Assembly (NCBI GenBank): GCA_964344565.1
Contig: CAYFNT010000005.1
Coordinates: forward strand, 1-64,000
Direction: 5' to 3'
DNA from: JACNKJ01 sp964344565
GTDB lineage: Bacteria; Krumholzibacteriota; Krumholzibacteriia; JACNKJ01
Length of the DNA stretch: 64,000 bases
Below are positions 34,814 to 43,594 of this stretch, in pieces (positions within the stretch are counted from its first letter, which is position 1; every line of letters begins with the position of its first letter). Position numbers and translations under genes: made by a program. A model generated the notes under the pieces. It saw only the letters and a list, made by a program, of their open reading frames with translations, did not search any database and was not told where the DNA came from.

Positions 34814-36436
34814 ATGCGGAGAATCGAGCATTGGGACGTCGAGGATCAGAGTTTCTGGGACAGGACAGGCAAGCGGATCGCCAATCGCAATCTCTGGATT
34901 TCCATCCCGAACCTCCTGCTCGGCTTCGCGGTCTGGCTCTACTGGGGGATGGTGGCGAAGTTCATCCAGAGGGTGCATTTCGCCGACAGCAGCCTCTTCG
35001 ACTTCACATTCCTGAACGGCGGGGAATCCTATTCGGGCGACGCCTACCGGGCCTTGCTCTTCACCTTGCCGGCGGTGGCCGGCCTGGCAGGCGCGACCCT
35101 CCGCATACCCAACTCCTTCATGGTCGCCATCTGCGGGGGGCGGAACGTCAAGTTCATGACGACACTGCTCCTGATCCTGCCGGCTCTCGGAGCCGGCATC
35201 GGCCTGCAGAATCCCGAAACCCCCTTCTACATCTTCATTCTGCTGGCGGGCATGTCGGGGGTGGGCGGGGGCGCTTTCGCGTCTTCCATGTCCAACATCA
35301 GTTTCTTCTTTCCCAAACGCACCCAGGGCCTCTCGCTGGGCCTCAACGCGGGCCTCGGCAATCTCGGCGTCAGCGTGATGCAGTTCCTGCTCCCCTGGAT
35401 CATCACCTTCGGGGCATTCGGCTCCCTGGGCGGCGATCCCGTGCTGATCGAAGGGAAGTCGATCTGGATCCAGAACGCCGGACTCGTTTGGGTGCCGATT
35501 CTCGCATTCTTCGCGATCCTGGCCTTCTTCTTCATGAACAACCTGCCGCAGCACGACTCCGGACCGACTCCCATCGCCGTCGCCAAGTATCTTTGGCTGA
35601 CCCTCCTCGGCTTCGTGGGAGCGGGGCTGGGCATCACCCTGCTCATCCTGCCCTGGGGCGGTTTTCCCGTTCTCCTCAAGACATTCATCGTACTCGTGGT
35701 CGCCGTCCTCACGACGCTGCTGGTCATGAGGACCCTGACGCCCCGGGAAACCAAGAAGAACCTGGTCGGACAGTTCCAGATCTTCGACAACAAGCACAAC
35801 TGGATCATGACCTGGCTCTACACCATGACCTTCGGTTCTTTCATCGGATACGCCAACGCCTTTCCCAAGCTCATCGACGACGTGTTCGGAGTGATCCGGG
35901 TGAGCGCCGATGGACTCCCGCTCGCCGAGGGGATCATCAATCCCAACGCGCCGATTTCGGCGAAGTTCATCTGGATCGGCGCCGGCGTGGGCGCGCTGAT
36001 CCGGCCCCTGGGCGGCTGGCTTTCCGACAAGTTCGGAGGCGCGCGTGTGACCCACTGGGACACGCTCATCATGATAGCGGCCACCATCGGCGCGGGCTAC
36101 TTCGTGTCGCTCGCGGGACAGTCGCCCACGCCCGAGAAGTACTTCATTCCCTTCCTGCTGCTCTTCGTCCTGCTCTTCGCCACCACGGGAATCGGTAACG
36201 GATCCACCTTCCGAATGATCCCCATGATCTTTTCCAAGGAACAGGCAGGACCCGTGCTCGGCTGGACCTCCGCCATCGCCGCTTACGGCGCCTATCTGAT
36301 TCCCAAGATCTTCGCCACACAGATCAAGGCGGGCACTCCGCAGTACGCCCTCTACGGCTTCGCGGCCTACTACCTGAGTTGTCTGGTCGTGAACTGGTGG
36401 TTCTACGCGCGCAAGAACGCGGAGATCAGCTGCTGA
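34814..36436 (+). CDS. narK: NarK-family nitrate/nitrite transporter 1 (540 aa)
   Basis: Major facilitator superfamily NNP transporter. About twelve transmembrane helices, longer than the usual 430-470 residues because of an N-terminal cytoplasmic segment (about 40 residues) and an extended loop. Signature segments include the glycine-rich GLNAGLGNLGVSVMQ near 175-189, RIPNSFMVAICGGRN, and GAGVGALIRPLGGWLSDKFGG near 394-414. GAGGAG 7 bases before the ATG at 34814 decides against the start at 34787 that overlaps narI. Nitrate/nitrite antiport or nitrate/proton symport is inferred from context. Confidence 0.9.
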   Translation: MRRIEHWDVEDQSFWDRTGKRIANRNLWISIPNLLLGFAVWLYWGMVAKFIQRVHFADSSLFDFTFLNGGESYSGDAYRALLFTLPAVAGLAGATLRIPNSFMVAICGGRNVKFMTTLLLILPALGAGIGLQNPETPFYIFILLAGMSGVGGGAFASSMSNISFFFPKRTQGLSLGLNAGLGNLGVSVMQFLLPWIITFGAFGSLGGDPVLIEGKSIWIQNAGLVWVPILAFFAILAFFFMNNLPQHDSGPTPIAVAKYLWLTLLGFVGAGLGITLLILPWGGFPVLLKTFIVLVVAVLTTLLVMRTLTPRETKKNLVGQFQIFDNKHNWIMTWLYTMTFGSFIGYANAFPKLIDDVFGVIRVSADGLPLAEGIINPNAPISAKFIWIGAGVGALIRPLGGWLSDKFGGARVTHWDTLIMIAATIGAGYFVSLAGQSPTPEKYFIPFLLLFVLLFATTGIGNGSTFRMIPMIFSKEQAGPVLGWTSAIAAYGAYLIPKIFATQIKAGTPQYALYGFAAYYLSCLVVNWWFYARKNAEISC

Positions 36437-36482
36437 TAACCCTCTGATTAAAAAGCACTGAGGCGAACCGGGAGACCGAATC

Positions 36483-38273
36483 ATGGAAATCCGCAACAAA
36501 GCAACCAGCATCGACCTGTTCAGTGTGAAGACTCCGCAGATGCGAGCCTTCCACATGTCCTGGTTCGCATTCTTCCTCTGCTTCTTCGCCTGGTTCGGTA
36601 TCGCTCCGCTCATGGCGGTGGTTCGCGGCGAACTGGGCCTGACCAAGGAACAGATCGGCAATACGATCATCGCCTCGGTGGCCATCACCATCGTGGCCCG
36701 GCTGTTCATCGGATGGCTCTGCGACCGCATCGGCCCGCGCCTGAGCTATACCTTCCTGCTCATCTTCGGGTCGATTCCGGTCATGGCTATCGGGCTCGCG
36801 CAGGACTACAACAGCTTCCTGCTCTTCCGACTGGGGATCGGCGTGATCGGAGCCTCCTTCGTCATCACGCAGTATCACACGTCCGTGATGTTCGCACCCA
36901 ACGTGGTGGGAACCGCCAATGCGACCTCGGCGGGATGGGGCAATCTGGGAGGCGGAGTGACCCAGATGGTGATGCCCTTGGTCTTCGCCGCATTCCTCGC
37001 CTTCGGCTACACCGAATTCCTGAGCTGGCGGCTGTCCATGGTAGCGGCCGGCGCCGTCTGCTTCATCACGGGCCTCGCCTACTACTTCCTGACCACGGAC
37101 CTGCCTGACGGGAATTTCAAAGAACTCAGGGAGCGTGGTGAACATGCCTCGGTCCAGAAATCCAAGGGCGCCTTCTGGGCGGCCGCCGGAGACATCCGGG
37201 TCTGGGCGCTGTTTCTGATCTACGCCGCCTGCTTCGGCATCGAATTGACCATCAACAACATCGCGGCCATCTACTACATGGACAACTTCAGCCTGGGCCT
37301 CAAGACCGCGGGTCTGGTCGCCGGTCTCTTCGGACTCATGAATATATTCGCACGCACCCTGGGTGGATACATCAGCGATCGTTTCGTGCAGAAGGGAGGC
37401 CTGCGCGGACGAGTGCGCTGGCTCTTCATCGCCCTGCTGGTGGAGGGCATAGCCCTCGTCTTCTTCTCTCAGATGAAGGTGATCGCCCTGGCGATTCCCA
37501 CGATGATCCTGTTCAGCCTTTTCGTGCAGATGTCCGAAGGCGCGACCTATTCCGTGGTTCCCTTCATCAACAAGAAGGCCTTGGGGGCCGTGGCCGGAAT
37601 CGTGGGCGCGGGCGGCAACATGGGCGCGGTGGCGGCCGGATTTCTGCTGCGACGGGAAGACGTCTCCTACTCGCAGGGACTGCTCCTTCTGGGAGGGCTC
37701 GTCGCGATCGTCGCCTTCGCCACTTTCCTCGTCAGATTCAAGCCGGCCGAGGAAGCCTCCGCTGCCGAGGAGTTCGAGTCGGCCATGGCACAGAGGCGCG
37801 AGGAAAGGGCCGATCGCGTTCCCATCCAGGATCTGATTCCCGGCATCAAGCACATACGACCCATGGACGCCCTGCGCATCTATCTGGGCATCGCCCTGGT
37901 CATCAAGGGCGTCTACTTCATCATGAACCTGTCCGTGGTGGAATCCTCACTGGCCCTGGGCGAAAACCTCGGAATCGGCCAGACCATGATCGCATGGTCC
38001 GTGGTCTTCGCGCACATCATCGCGGGGGCCAGCCTGGCACTGGGATTCATCACTCGTGCCGCCGCGGGAGCGAATGCCATCATCATGGTCGGTGCGGTCG
38101 TCGCAAGCCTGACAGGGGGGAATGGGGGTGGCATCCTGGGCGCGAACCTGAACTTCCAGTTCACCCTGTTCACGCTCTTCTCGCTGCTGCTTCTCGTCTG
38201 GCGTGGCTCGGGTCCCTTCTCCCTGGACCACCTGCTGCGACTGGACAGGGAAAGGGAGCCCGAGATCTTCTAG
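36483..38273 (+). CDS. narK: NarK-family nitrate/nitrite transporter 2 fused to a DoxX-like domain (596 aa)
   Basis: Residues about 20-425 are an MFS NNP transporter (FFAWFGIAPLM, RLFIGWLCDRIGPRLSY, TSAGWGNLGGGVTQMVMPL, GLFGLMNIFARTLGGYISD). From R459 on, the sequence (RPMDALRIYLGIALVIKG, then HIIAGASLALGFITRAA) has the layout of a four-helix DoxX-type membrane domain. The reading frame is continuous with no stop or frameshift, so it is a genuine fusion. DoxX domains are known near quinone-linked oxidoreductases; a role next to a quinol-nitrate reductase is suggestive but unproven. It converges on the next gene with only 5 bases between. Confidence 0.87.
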   Translation: MEIRNKATSIDLFSVKTPQMRAFHMSWFAFFLCFFAWFGIAPLMAVVRGELGLTKEQIGNTIIASVAITIVARLFIGWLCDRIGPRLSYTFLLIFGSIPVMAIGLAQDYNSFLLFRLGIGVIGASFVITQYHTSVMFAPNVVGTANATSAGWGNLGGGVTQMVMPLVFAAFLAFGYTEFLSWRLSMVAAGAVCFITGLAYYFLTTDLPDGNFKELRERGEHASVQKSKGAFWAAAGDIRVWALFLIYAACFGIELTINNIAAIYYMDNFSLGLKTAGLVAGLFGLMNIFARTLGGYISDRFVQKGGLRGRVRWLFIALLVEGIALVFFSQMKVIALAIPTMILFSLFVQMSEGATYSVVPFINKKALGAVAGIVGAGGNMGAVAAGFLLRREDVSYSQGLLLLGGLVAIVAFATFLVRFKPAEEASAAEEFESAMAQRREERADRVPIQDLIPGIKHIRPMDALRIYLGIALVIKGVYFIMNLSVVESSLALGENLGIGQTMIAWSVVFAHIIAGASLALGFITRAAAGANAIIMVGAVVASLTGGNGGGILGANLNFQFTLFTLFSLLLLVWRGSGPFSLDHLLRLDREREPEIF

Positions 38274-38278
38274 CGACT

Positions 38279-39403
38279 CTAGTACAGCGTCTTCACCGCA
38301 TCCCAATGCATCAGAATGGTCGCCTGCTCGCCGCATTCGACGGGCAGGGCTCCGATGAGTTCGTCGGGGCAGGACGAATGTTCGGGTGCGCAGGGAGAGT
38401 CGCTCTGCAGGGCGAGGTAGCCGTCGCTAATGCCGCAGAACTGCGGATCCTGTGAGATGTTGCCGTTCAGGCCGAGTTGCCCGGCGAGGGGCCCGGTGTA
38501 GTCCCCGTTTTCGTTTCCATAGATGTCATTGCAGATGACCTCGATGCCGACACCCGATCCTTCGATCGGATGTGTGTTCCCCCAGCTGACGATGTTGTAC
38601 CTGAGGTAGAAAAAGTGATTCAGGTACAGGGAGCTGGCTTCGGGCGCCAGGTTTTCCACGAAGGTTGAATTGTAGATGGAGCCGTCCGTCGTTCCGGCGA
38701 GATAGGCCACGCCGCCGGAGAGAGTGGCACTGTTCTGCCAGAAAACTGCGTCACTCAGAACTGCGCTTCCAGTGGAAGTCTCGGCGGTGGCCACGACTCC
38801 TCCGTACAAATTGGCGAAGTTGAGTTCGAATCGCCCTCCCCAGATGGGGAAGTAATTTTCTCCTGCGCCATAGAGGCATCCGCCCTCGTCGGCAAGGTTG
38901 AGGCGGAAGAAGCAGTCCACGACGTAGACTTCGGTGTTCTCGTTGTACACGACTCCGCCCTGGTCGGCCTGGTTGTCCTCGAAGATGCAGGCGCGAATGT
39001 CCATCCACACGATGTCCGCCACGTGGATGACGCCTCCCAATCCGTCCGGGGCGAGGCCGTTTCGGAAGCTCAGGTCGTCGAGGCGGAAGCCCTCGTTCCC
39101 GGGATCGACCAGGGTGATGAAGCGATGGGGAATCCGCGCCCCGGGATCCGCGAGATCGATGATGACGTCCTCGGCGTCGCCGGTCGCGCCCATGAGGCGG
39201 AACTTCTTGTCGCCGGGGTCCAGGTCCCGGTTGCCCGGTCCCGTGAAGATGCCCGCGCCGAGCAAGATCACATTGTCACTCGGAGTGGCGTCGAAGGCGT
39301 CCTGAATGGTGGGGAAATCCCCCGAGCCGTCGGGATTCACGGTGACCGCGCCGGCGGTGAAGCTCGCGGCGAGCAGGGCGAGCGAGAGCCACATCGTCTT
39401 CAT
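38279..39403 (-). CDS. Secreted right-handed parallel beta-helix protein (374 aa)
   Basis: The signal peptide MKTMWLSLALLAASFTAGA is followed by the GSGDFPTIQDAFDATPSDNVILL opening typical of pectate-lyase-like beta-helix proteins. Short strands with repeated GG motifs follow (DQGGVVYNE, DEGGCLYGA, LYGGVVATA, LSGGVAYLA). The C-terminus has NISQDPQFC, DSPCA, a GALP-x2-CG element and the final residues WDAVKTLY, closely matching the beta-helix protein at 56115-57308. AGGAGG lies 6 bases before the ATG at 39403, favouring it over the ATG at 39409. Surface or outer-membrane location is inferred; no catalytic residues are recognised. Confidence 0.85.
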   Translation of the reverse strand: MKTMWLSLALLAASFTAGAVTVNPDGSGDFPTIQDAFDATPSDNVILLGAGIFTGPGNRDLDPGDKKFRLMGATGDAEDVIIDLADPGARIPHRFITLVDPGNEGFRLDDLSFRNGLAPDGLGGVIHVADIVWMDIRACIFEDNQADQGGVVYNENTEVYVVDCFFRLNLADEGGCLYGAGENYFPIWGGRFELNFANLYGGVVATAETSTGSAVLSDAVFWQNSATLSGGVAYLAGTTDGSIYNSTFVENLAPEASSLYLNHFFYLRYNIVSWGNTHPIEGSGVGIEVICNDIYGNENGDYTGPLAGQLGLNGNISQDPQFCGISDGYLALQSDSPCAPEHSSCPDELIGALPVECGEQATILMHWDAVKTLY

Positions 39404-39436
39404 ACGCATCCTCCTGGCTGTCCCACCCTCATTCAG

Positions 39437-39464
39437 AGTCTAGCCATGCCCCCGCAGCGTTCAA
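39437..39464 (-). promoter_or_regulatory. Promoter of the beta-helix gene
   Basis: On the minus strand, TTGAAC (39464-39459) and TAGACT (39442-39437) are separated by 16 bases, about 34 bases before the start codon. It resembles the other promoters in this window. Confidence 0.5.
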
Positions 39465-39483
39465 GCGAAAGCTCGTGGCTAAA

Positions 39484-39581
39484 GACTGGGGCCTGGCGAC
39501 CGGTGACTGGAGACTGGCGACTGGAGACTGGCGACTGGCGACTGGAGACCGGGGACTTGAGACCGGGGACTGGCGACTGCC
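39484..39581 (+). repeat. Heptanucleotide tandem repeat, about 14 units of GACTGGC/A
   Basis: Fourteen consecutive 7-base units with consensus GACTGGV (variants GACCGGG, GACTTGA, GCCTGGC). It ends 3 bases before the -35 of the valS promoter. Related tracts occur at 52556-52594 and 62869-62938. Confidence 0.9.
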
Positions 39582-39584
39582 TTC

Positions 39585-39613
39585 TTGACCCTCTCCATTC
39601 CTTTATCTACTAT
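39585..39613 (+). promoter_or_regulatory. valS promoter
   Basis: TTGACC (39585-39590) and TACTAT (39608-39613), 17-base spacer. It gives a leader of about 55 bases before the chosen valS start and rules out the long in-frame start at 39585. Confidence 0.6.
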
Positions 39614-39674
39614 GCTGCATTACTCATTGAACTTTGGGCACTTCCGCAAATGGCCCTCGGGCCGGAGCAGCGTC

Positions 39675-42389
39675 ATGAGCACCCGCAGCACGAGCATGGA
39701 CAAGACCTACGATCCCTCGAAACTCGAGCGTGAGCTCTACGAGATCTGGGAACGTGAGGGCTATTTCGAGCCCCGTCCCGATCCCGAGGGCCGCGATCCC
39801 TACGTCATCGTGATCCCGCCGCCCAACGTAACCGGGATCCTCCACATGGGGCACGTGCTCAACAACACGCTGCAGGACATCCTCATCCGCTGGAAGCGCA
39901 TGCAGGGCTACGAGACCCTCTGGGTGCCCGGCAGCGACCATGCAGGCATCGCCACCCAGAACGTGGTGGCCGGCAAGCTGCGCGAGGCGGGGCAGAATCC
40001 CCGGGAGATGGGCCGCGAGGCCTTCCTGGAGAAGGCCTGGGAGTGGAAGGACGAGTACCAGTCCCGCATCATGGGACAGCTCCGCCGCCTGGGCTGCAGC
40101 CTCGACTGGAGCCGCGAGCGCTTCACCCTCGACGCGGGCCTCAGCCGCGCGGTGGGCAAGGTCTTCATCGACCTCTACGAGGCCGGACTCATCTACAAGG
40201 GCCACTACATCGTCAACTGGGATCCCATGTATCAGACGGCTCTCAGCGACGAGGAGGTCGAATTCAAGGAGGTGGGCGGCAAGCTCTGGCACTTCCGCTA
40301 TCCCATGGAGGATGGCGATGGCTACCTCGTGGTCGCCACCACGCGCCCGGAGACCATGCTCGGCGACACGGCCGTGGCCATCAACCCGACCGACGGTAGC
40401 AAGGACGCATTCCGCGGCAGGCGATGCACCCTGCCCCTGGTGGGACGCAGCCTGCCCATCATCGAGGACGAGTTCGTGGACCCCGAGTTCGGCACCGGTT
40501 TCGTGAAGGTGACGCCGGCCCACGATCCCAACGACTTCGAGATGGGCAAGCGCCACGAGCTGGAAGAGGTCGTGGTCATCGGCCCCGACGGGCACATGAA
40601 CGAGGCCGCCGGCGAGTTCGCGGGCCTCGACCGCTTCGAAGCGCGAAAGCGCATCGTGGCCAAAATGGATAGCATGGGTCTCATAGAGAAGATCGAGGAC
40701 TACACTCACTCCGTGGGCCACGGCGACCGCAGCGGCGTGCCCATCGAGCCCTATCTTTCCGAGCAGTGGTTCGTGAAGATGAAGCCCCTGGCCGAGCAGG
40801 CCATCGACGCCGTGAAGAGCGGAGAGGTCGTGCTCACGCCGCCGCGCTGGGAAAAGACCTACATGCACTGGATGGAGAACATCCGCGACTGGTGCATCAG
40901 CCGGCAGCTCTGGTGGGGGCACCGCATCCCCGTATGGACGAACATCGCCAGCGGCGAGCAGACGGCCAGCCTGGAGTGTCCCGGCGAGGCCGCCGAGTGG
41001 AAGCAGGACGAGGACGTGCTCGACACCTGGTTCTCCAGCTGGCTCTGGCCCTTCAGCGTGCACGACTGGCCCGAGGAGACCGAGGCCCTGAAGCGCTATC
41101 ATCCGAGCAGCGACCTGATCACCGCGCCGGAGATCCTCTTCTTCTGGGTGGCGCGCATGATCATGGCCAGCAAGCGCTTCGTGGGCGAGAAGCCCTTCGA
41201 CCGCGTCTTCCTGCACGGCATCATCCGCGACAAGCAGGGCCGCAAGATGAGCAAGAGCCTTGGCAACAGTCCCGATCCGCTGGATCTCATGGACCAGTAC
41301 GGCGTGGACGCGGTGCGCTTCAGCATGACCATGCTCACCCCCTGGGGCGGCGACTATCTCTTCGAGGACAACCACATGGAGATGGGCCGCAACTTCGCCA
41401 ACAAGCTCTGGAACGCCAGCCGCTACGTGCTCGGCCACATGGAGGAGCACGGCATCGAGGCCGCCCTCGACGGAGCGCCCGGCGAGGATGCCTTCACCCG
41501 CTGGATCTCCGAGGAATGGAAGGGCGTGTCCGCCGGCAAGCTCGGCGAGAGCAGCCGCGAAGATCGCTGGATCCTCAGCCGCCTGGCCGCCGTGCGCGAA
41601 AAGGTGGATCGCGATCTCGAGGAGTTCCGCTTCAACGACGCGGCCCGCGCGCTCTACGATTTCTTCTGGAAGGAGTATTGCGACTGGTACCTGGAGCTCA
41701 CCAAGCCGCGGGTCTTCGGCGACGATGAAGCCGCCCGCCTGCGCGCGCTCGTCACGGCCGGCGCGGTCCTGAACGCCACGCTGCGCATGCTGCATCCCTT
41801 CGTGCCCTTCGTCACCGAGGCCATCTGGGAGCGCATCCCCGGCGCGGAGGGGCGCATCATCATTGCACCATGGCCGGCGCCCCCGGCCGAGTTCCGCGAC
41901 GAGGAGGCCGAGACGGAACTGGCCTTCCGCATGGACGCCATCACCGCCATCCGCAACCTGCGCGCCGAAGCGAGGTTGAATCCGGGCCAGAAGATCCAGC
42001 TGCTCTTCCGCACCGATCGCGAGGACCGAAAGGTTCAGCTCGAGGCGGCCCGTCCCTTCCTGGCCAGCCTCGCGAAGGTGGACGACTTCAGCGTCGAGGC
42101 CACCGGCGGCGAGAAGCTGAAGCAGGCCTCCAGCGCCTTCCTCGACGGCCTGGAGATCTGGATGCCCCTGGCCGGCCTGGTCGATCTGGAGGAAGAGGCC
42201 GCCCGCCTGCGCAAGGAAATGGTCAAGGTCGAAAAGGAAGTGGGCGGTTACGAGAAGAAGCTCGGCAGCGAGGGCTTCACCGCCAAGGCGCCCCCCGAGG
42301 TGGTCGAGGGCGTACGCGAGAAGCATCGTCTGGCCAGCGAACAGCTCGCCAAACTGCGAGAGAGCCTCGCCAACCTGGAGGACGCTTGA
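39675..42389 (+). CDS. valS: Valine--tRNA ligase (904 aa)
   Basis: Class Ia synthetase charging tRNA-Val. The HIGH-type motif is H57MGH60 and the KMSKS loop is K524-S528 (RKMSKSLGN). The editing (CP1) domain has the TTRPETMLGDTAVAINP region near 217-233. An anticodon-binding domain and a C-terminal coiled-coil arm (about 840-904, EEEAARLRKEMVKVEKEV) follow. The start at 39675 has GGAG 8 bases upstream; a second ATG at 39696 would remove seven residues. The stop overlaps the next start by one base (TGATG). Confidence 0.97.
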   Translation: MSTRSTSMDKTYDPSKLERELYEIWEREGYFEPRPDPEGRDPYVIVIPPPNVTGILHMGHVLNNTLQDILIRWKRMQGYETLWVPGSDHAGIATQNVVAGKLREAGQNPREMGREAFLEKAWEWKDEYQSRIMGQLRRLGCSLDWSRERFTLDAGLSRAVGKVFIDLYEAGLIYKGHYIVNWDPMYQTALSDEEVEFKEVGGKLWHFRYPMEDGDGYLVVATTRPETMLGDTAVAINPTDGSKDAFRGRRCTLPLVGRSLPIIEDEFVDPEFGTGFVKVTPAHDPNDFEMGKRHELEEVVVIGPDGHMNEAAGEFAGLDRFEARKRIVAKMDSMGLIEKIEDYTHSVGHGDRSGVPIEPYLSEQWFVKMKPLAEQAIDAVKSGEVVLTPPRWEKTYMHWMENIRDWCISRQLWWGHRIPVWTNIASGEQTASLECPGEAAEWKQDEDVLDTWFSSWLWPFSVHDWPEETEALKRYHPSSDLITAPEILFFWVARMIMASKRFVGEKPFDRVFLHGIIRDKQGRKMSKSLGNSPDPLDLMDQYGVDAVRFSMTMLTPWGGDYLFEDNHMEMGRNFANKLWNASRYVLGHMEEHGIEAALDGAPGEDAFTRWISEEWKGVSAGKLGESSREDRWILSRLAAVREKVDRDLEEFRFNDAARALYDFFWKEYCDWYLELTKPRVFGDDEAARLRALVTAGAVLNATLRMLHPFVPFVTEAIWERIPGAEGRIIIAPWPAPPAEFRDEEAETELAFRMDAITAIRNLRAEARLNPGQKIQLLFRTDREDRKVQLEAARPFLASLAKVDDFSVEATGGEKLKQASSAFLDGLEIWMPLAGLVDLEEEAARLRKEMVKVEKEVGGYEKKLGSEGFTAKAPPEVVEGVREKHRLASEQLAKLRESLANLEDA

Positions 42390-43189
42390 TGAATCCCGAG
42401 CGCACCATCGGCGAAACCCTGCGACTGGCGCGGGAGGGCAAGGCCCTCACGCTGGAAGAGGTGCGCGACGAGACTCGAATCGCCCTGTCCGTGCTCCACG
42501 CCCTGGAGCGCGACCGTTTCAGCGAGCTTCCCGGCCCCATCTACGTGAAGAATCACATCCGAGTGCTTTCGGAACTGCTCGATTTGGATCGGGAGTTCCT
42601 CCTCGAACGCTACGAGGAAGCGGTCACCGGCGAGAAGGCCCAGCCGGCGGAGGAGGCCGTCTGGTCCGAGGAGAACGTGCGGGAGGTTCGCCTGACGGGC
42701 TGGCGCCCGGGTCGGACCTTCTGGGCGGTCGCCATCGCCGTGGTGGCCATCGTACTCTTCGTCACCTGGGCTCCCTGGCGCTACTTCGGCGGCGAGGTGG
42801 CCGCGCCGACCACGCCCGCGGAGCAGGAGATTCCCGCGGAAACGGCGACCCAGCCCGCGCTTCCCCTCACGGATTTCCCCTTCCTGCCCGAAGGCTACGA
42901 GGCCGTGCCCGCTTCCGCGGTGGACGATCCCCTGGTTCTGCGCATCACCAGCGACGGGGCCGCCCGCGTGCTCGTGAACGTGGACGACCGGCGCAACCTC
43001 TTCCACGAGTTCGATGGCAGCGGAGGCGCCTGGACCGTGGAAGGCGAGGAATACTTCTTCTTCAGCGCCCTGGACCTGGACAAGCTCTCCCTGACTTTCG
43101 ACGGTGAAACTCTCGTACTGCCTTCCACACCCGGCGGCGAGATCAGCGGCTGGCGCATCGACGCCGCCAGCGTGGGTCGAGCGCCCTGA
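42389..43189 (+). CDS. rodZ: RodZ-like helix-turn-helix membrane protein (266 aa)
   Basis: The N-terminal HTH_25 domain (TIGETLRLAREGKALTLEEVRDET near 6-29, then LPGPIYVKNHIRVLSELLDLD near 47-67) is the cytoplasmic domain by which RodZ binds MreB. One transmembrane helix (about 108-128) and a periplasmic DUF4115-like beta domain (about 180-262) follow. RodZ supports rod shape; no mre gene is nearby. Translationally coupled to valS. The architecture is convincing, the precise role inferred. Confidence 0.85.
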   Translation: MNPERTIGETLRLAREGKALTLEEVRDETRIALSVLHALERDRFSELPGPIYVKNHIRVLSELLDLDREFLLERYEEAVTGEKAQPAEEAVWSEENVREVRLTGWRPGRTFWAVAIAVVAIVLFVTWAPWRYFGGEVAAPTTPAEQEIPAETATQPALPLTDFPFLPEGYEAVPASAVDDPLVLRITSDGAARVLVNVDDRRNLFHEFDGSGGAWTVEGEEYFFFSALDLDKLSLTFDGETLVLPSTPGGEISGWRIDAASVGRAP

Positions 43190-43209
43190 GTTCGAATTCC
43201 CCCAGGCAA

Positions 43210-43578
43210 CTACCTGGATGCATTCGGATCCACCGCCTCTATTTTCTGGGGAAGGGGAGTCGGGGCTGGGCTGGCTGCCTCTTTTTCTGGAAGCAACAGT
43301 CCGAATGCGATGATGGACAGTAGGGTCAGGAAGGCCGGAAAGAGGCCGGCCCAATAGGCCGGGCGTCCGATTTCCTTTCGACCTCGCAGGGAGAGGACAA
43401 GGGTGATCAAGGCGCAGAGGGTTGCAAGGGTGAAGAGCAGGAGCACCGTCACGCCGCCCACGCCCGCCGCGGCCAGTCCGAATTGATTGCGTGCCGCAAA
43501 ACGCGGCAGAACGAACATGGCCGCCACGCTCAGCGAATAGAGAACGACGAAGATCCAGACAGCACGTTCACGATTCAA
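43210..43578 (-). CDS. Small membrane protein of unknown function (122 aa)
   Basis: Three predicted transmembrane helices (about 7-26, 33-62 and 75-98), with a charged loop RGRKEIGRPAY between the second and third and a proline/alanine-rich C-terminal tail. No family recognised. It starts 16 bases after the sorting-domain gene on the same strand, with GAGGGGAGC upstream, so the two are probably cotranscribed. It converges on the RodZ-like gene with a 20-base gap. Confidence 0.6.
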   Translation of the reverse strand: MNRERAVWIFVVLYSLSVAAMFVLPRFAARNQFGLAAAGVGGVTVLLLFTLATLCALITLVLSLRGRKEIGRPAYWAGLFPAFLTLLSIIAFGLLLPEKEAASPAPTPLPQKIEAVDPNASR

Positions 43579-43594
43579 GCTCAGCTCCCCTCGG

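Noticed and set aside
39484..39581. CRISPR-like array
   Set aside because: The units are contiguous heptanucleotides without spacers, and no cas gene is present.
39624..42326. 900-codon open frame antisense to valS, and many other long antisense frames over core genes
   Set aside because: They mirror the codon structure of confirmed genes in GC-rich DNA, show no family features and have no ribosome binding sites.
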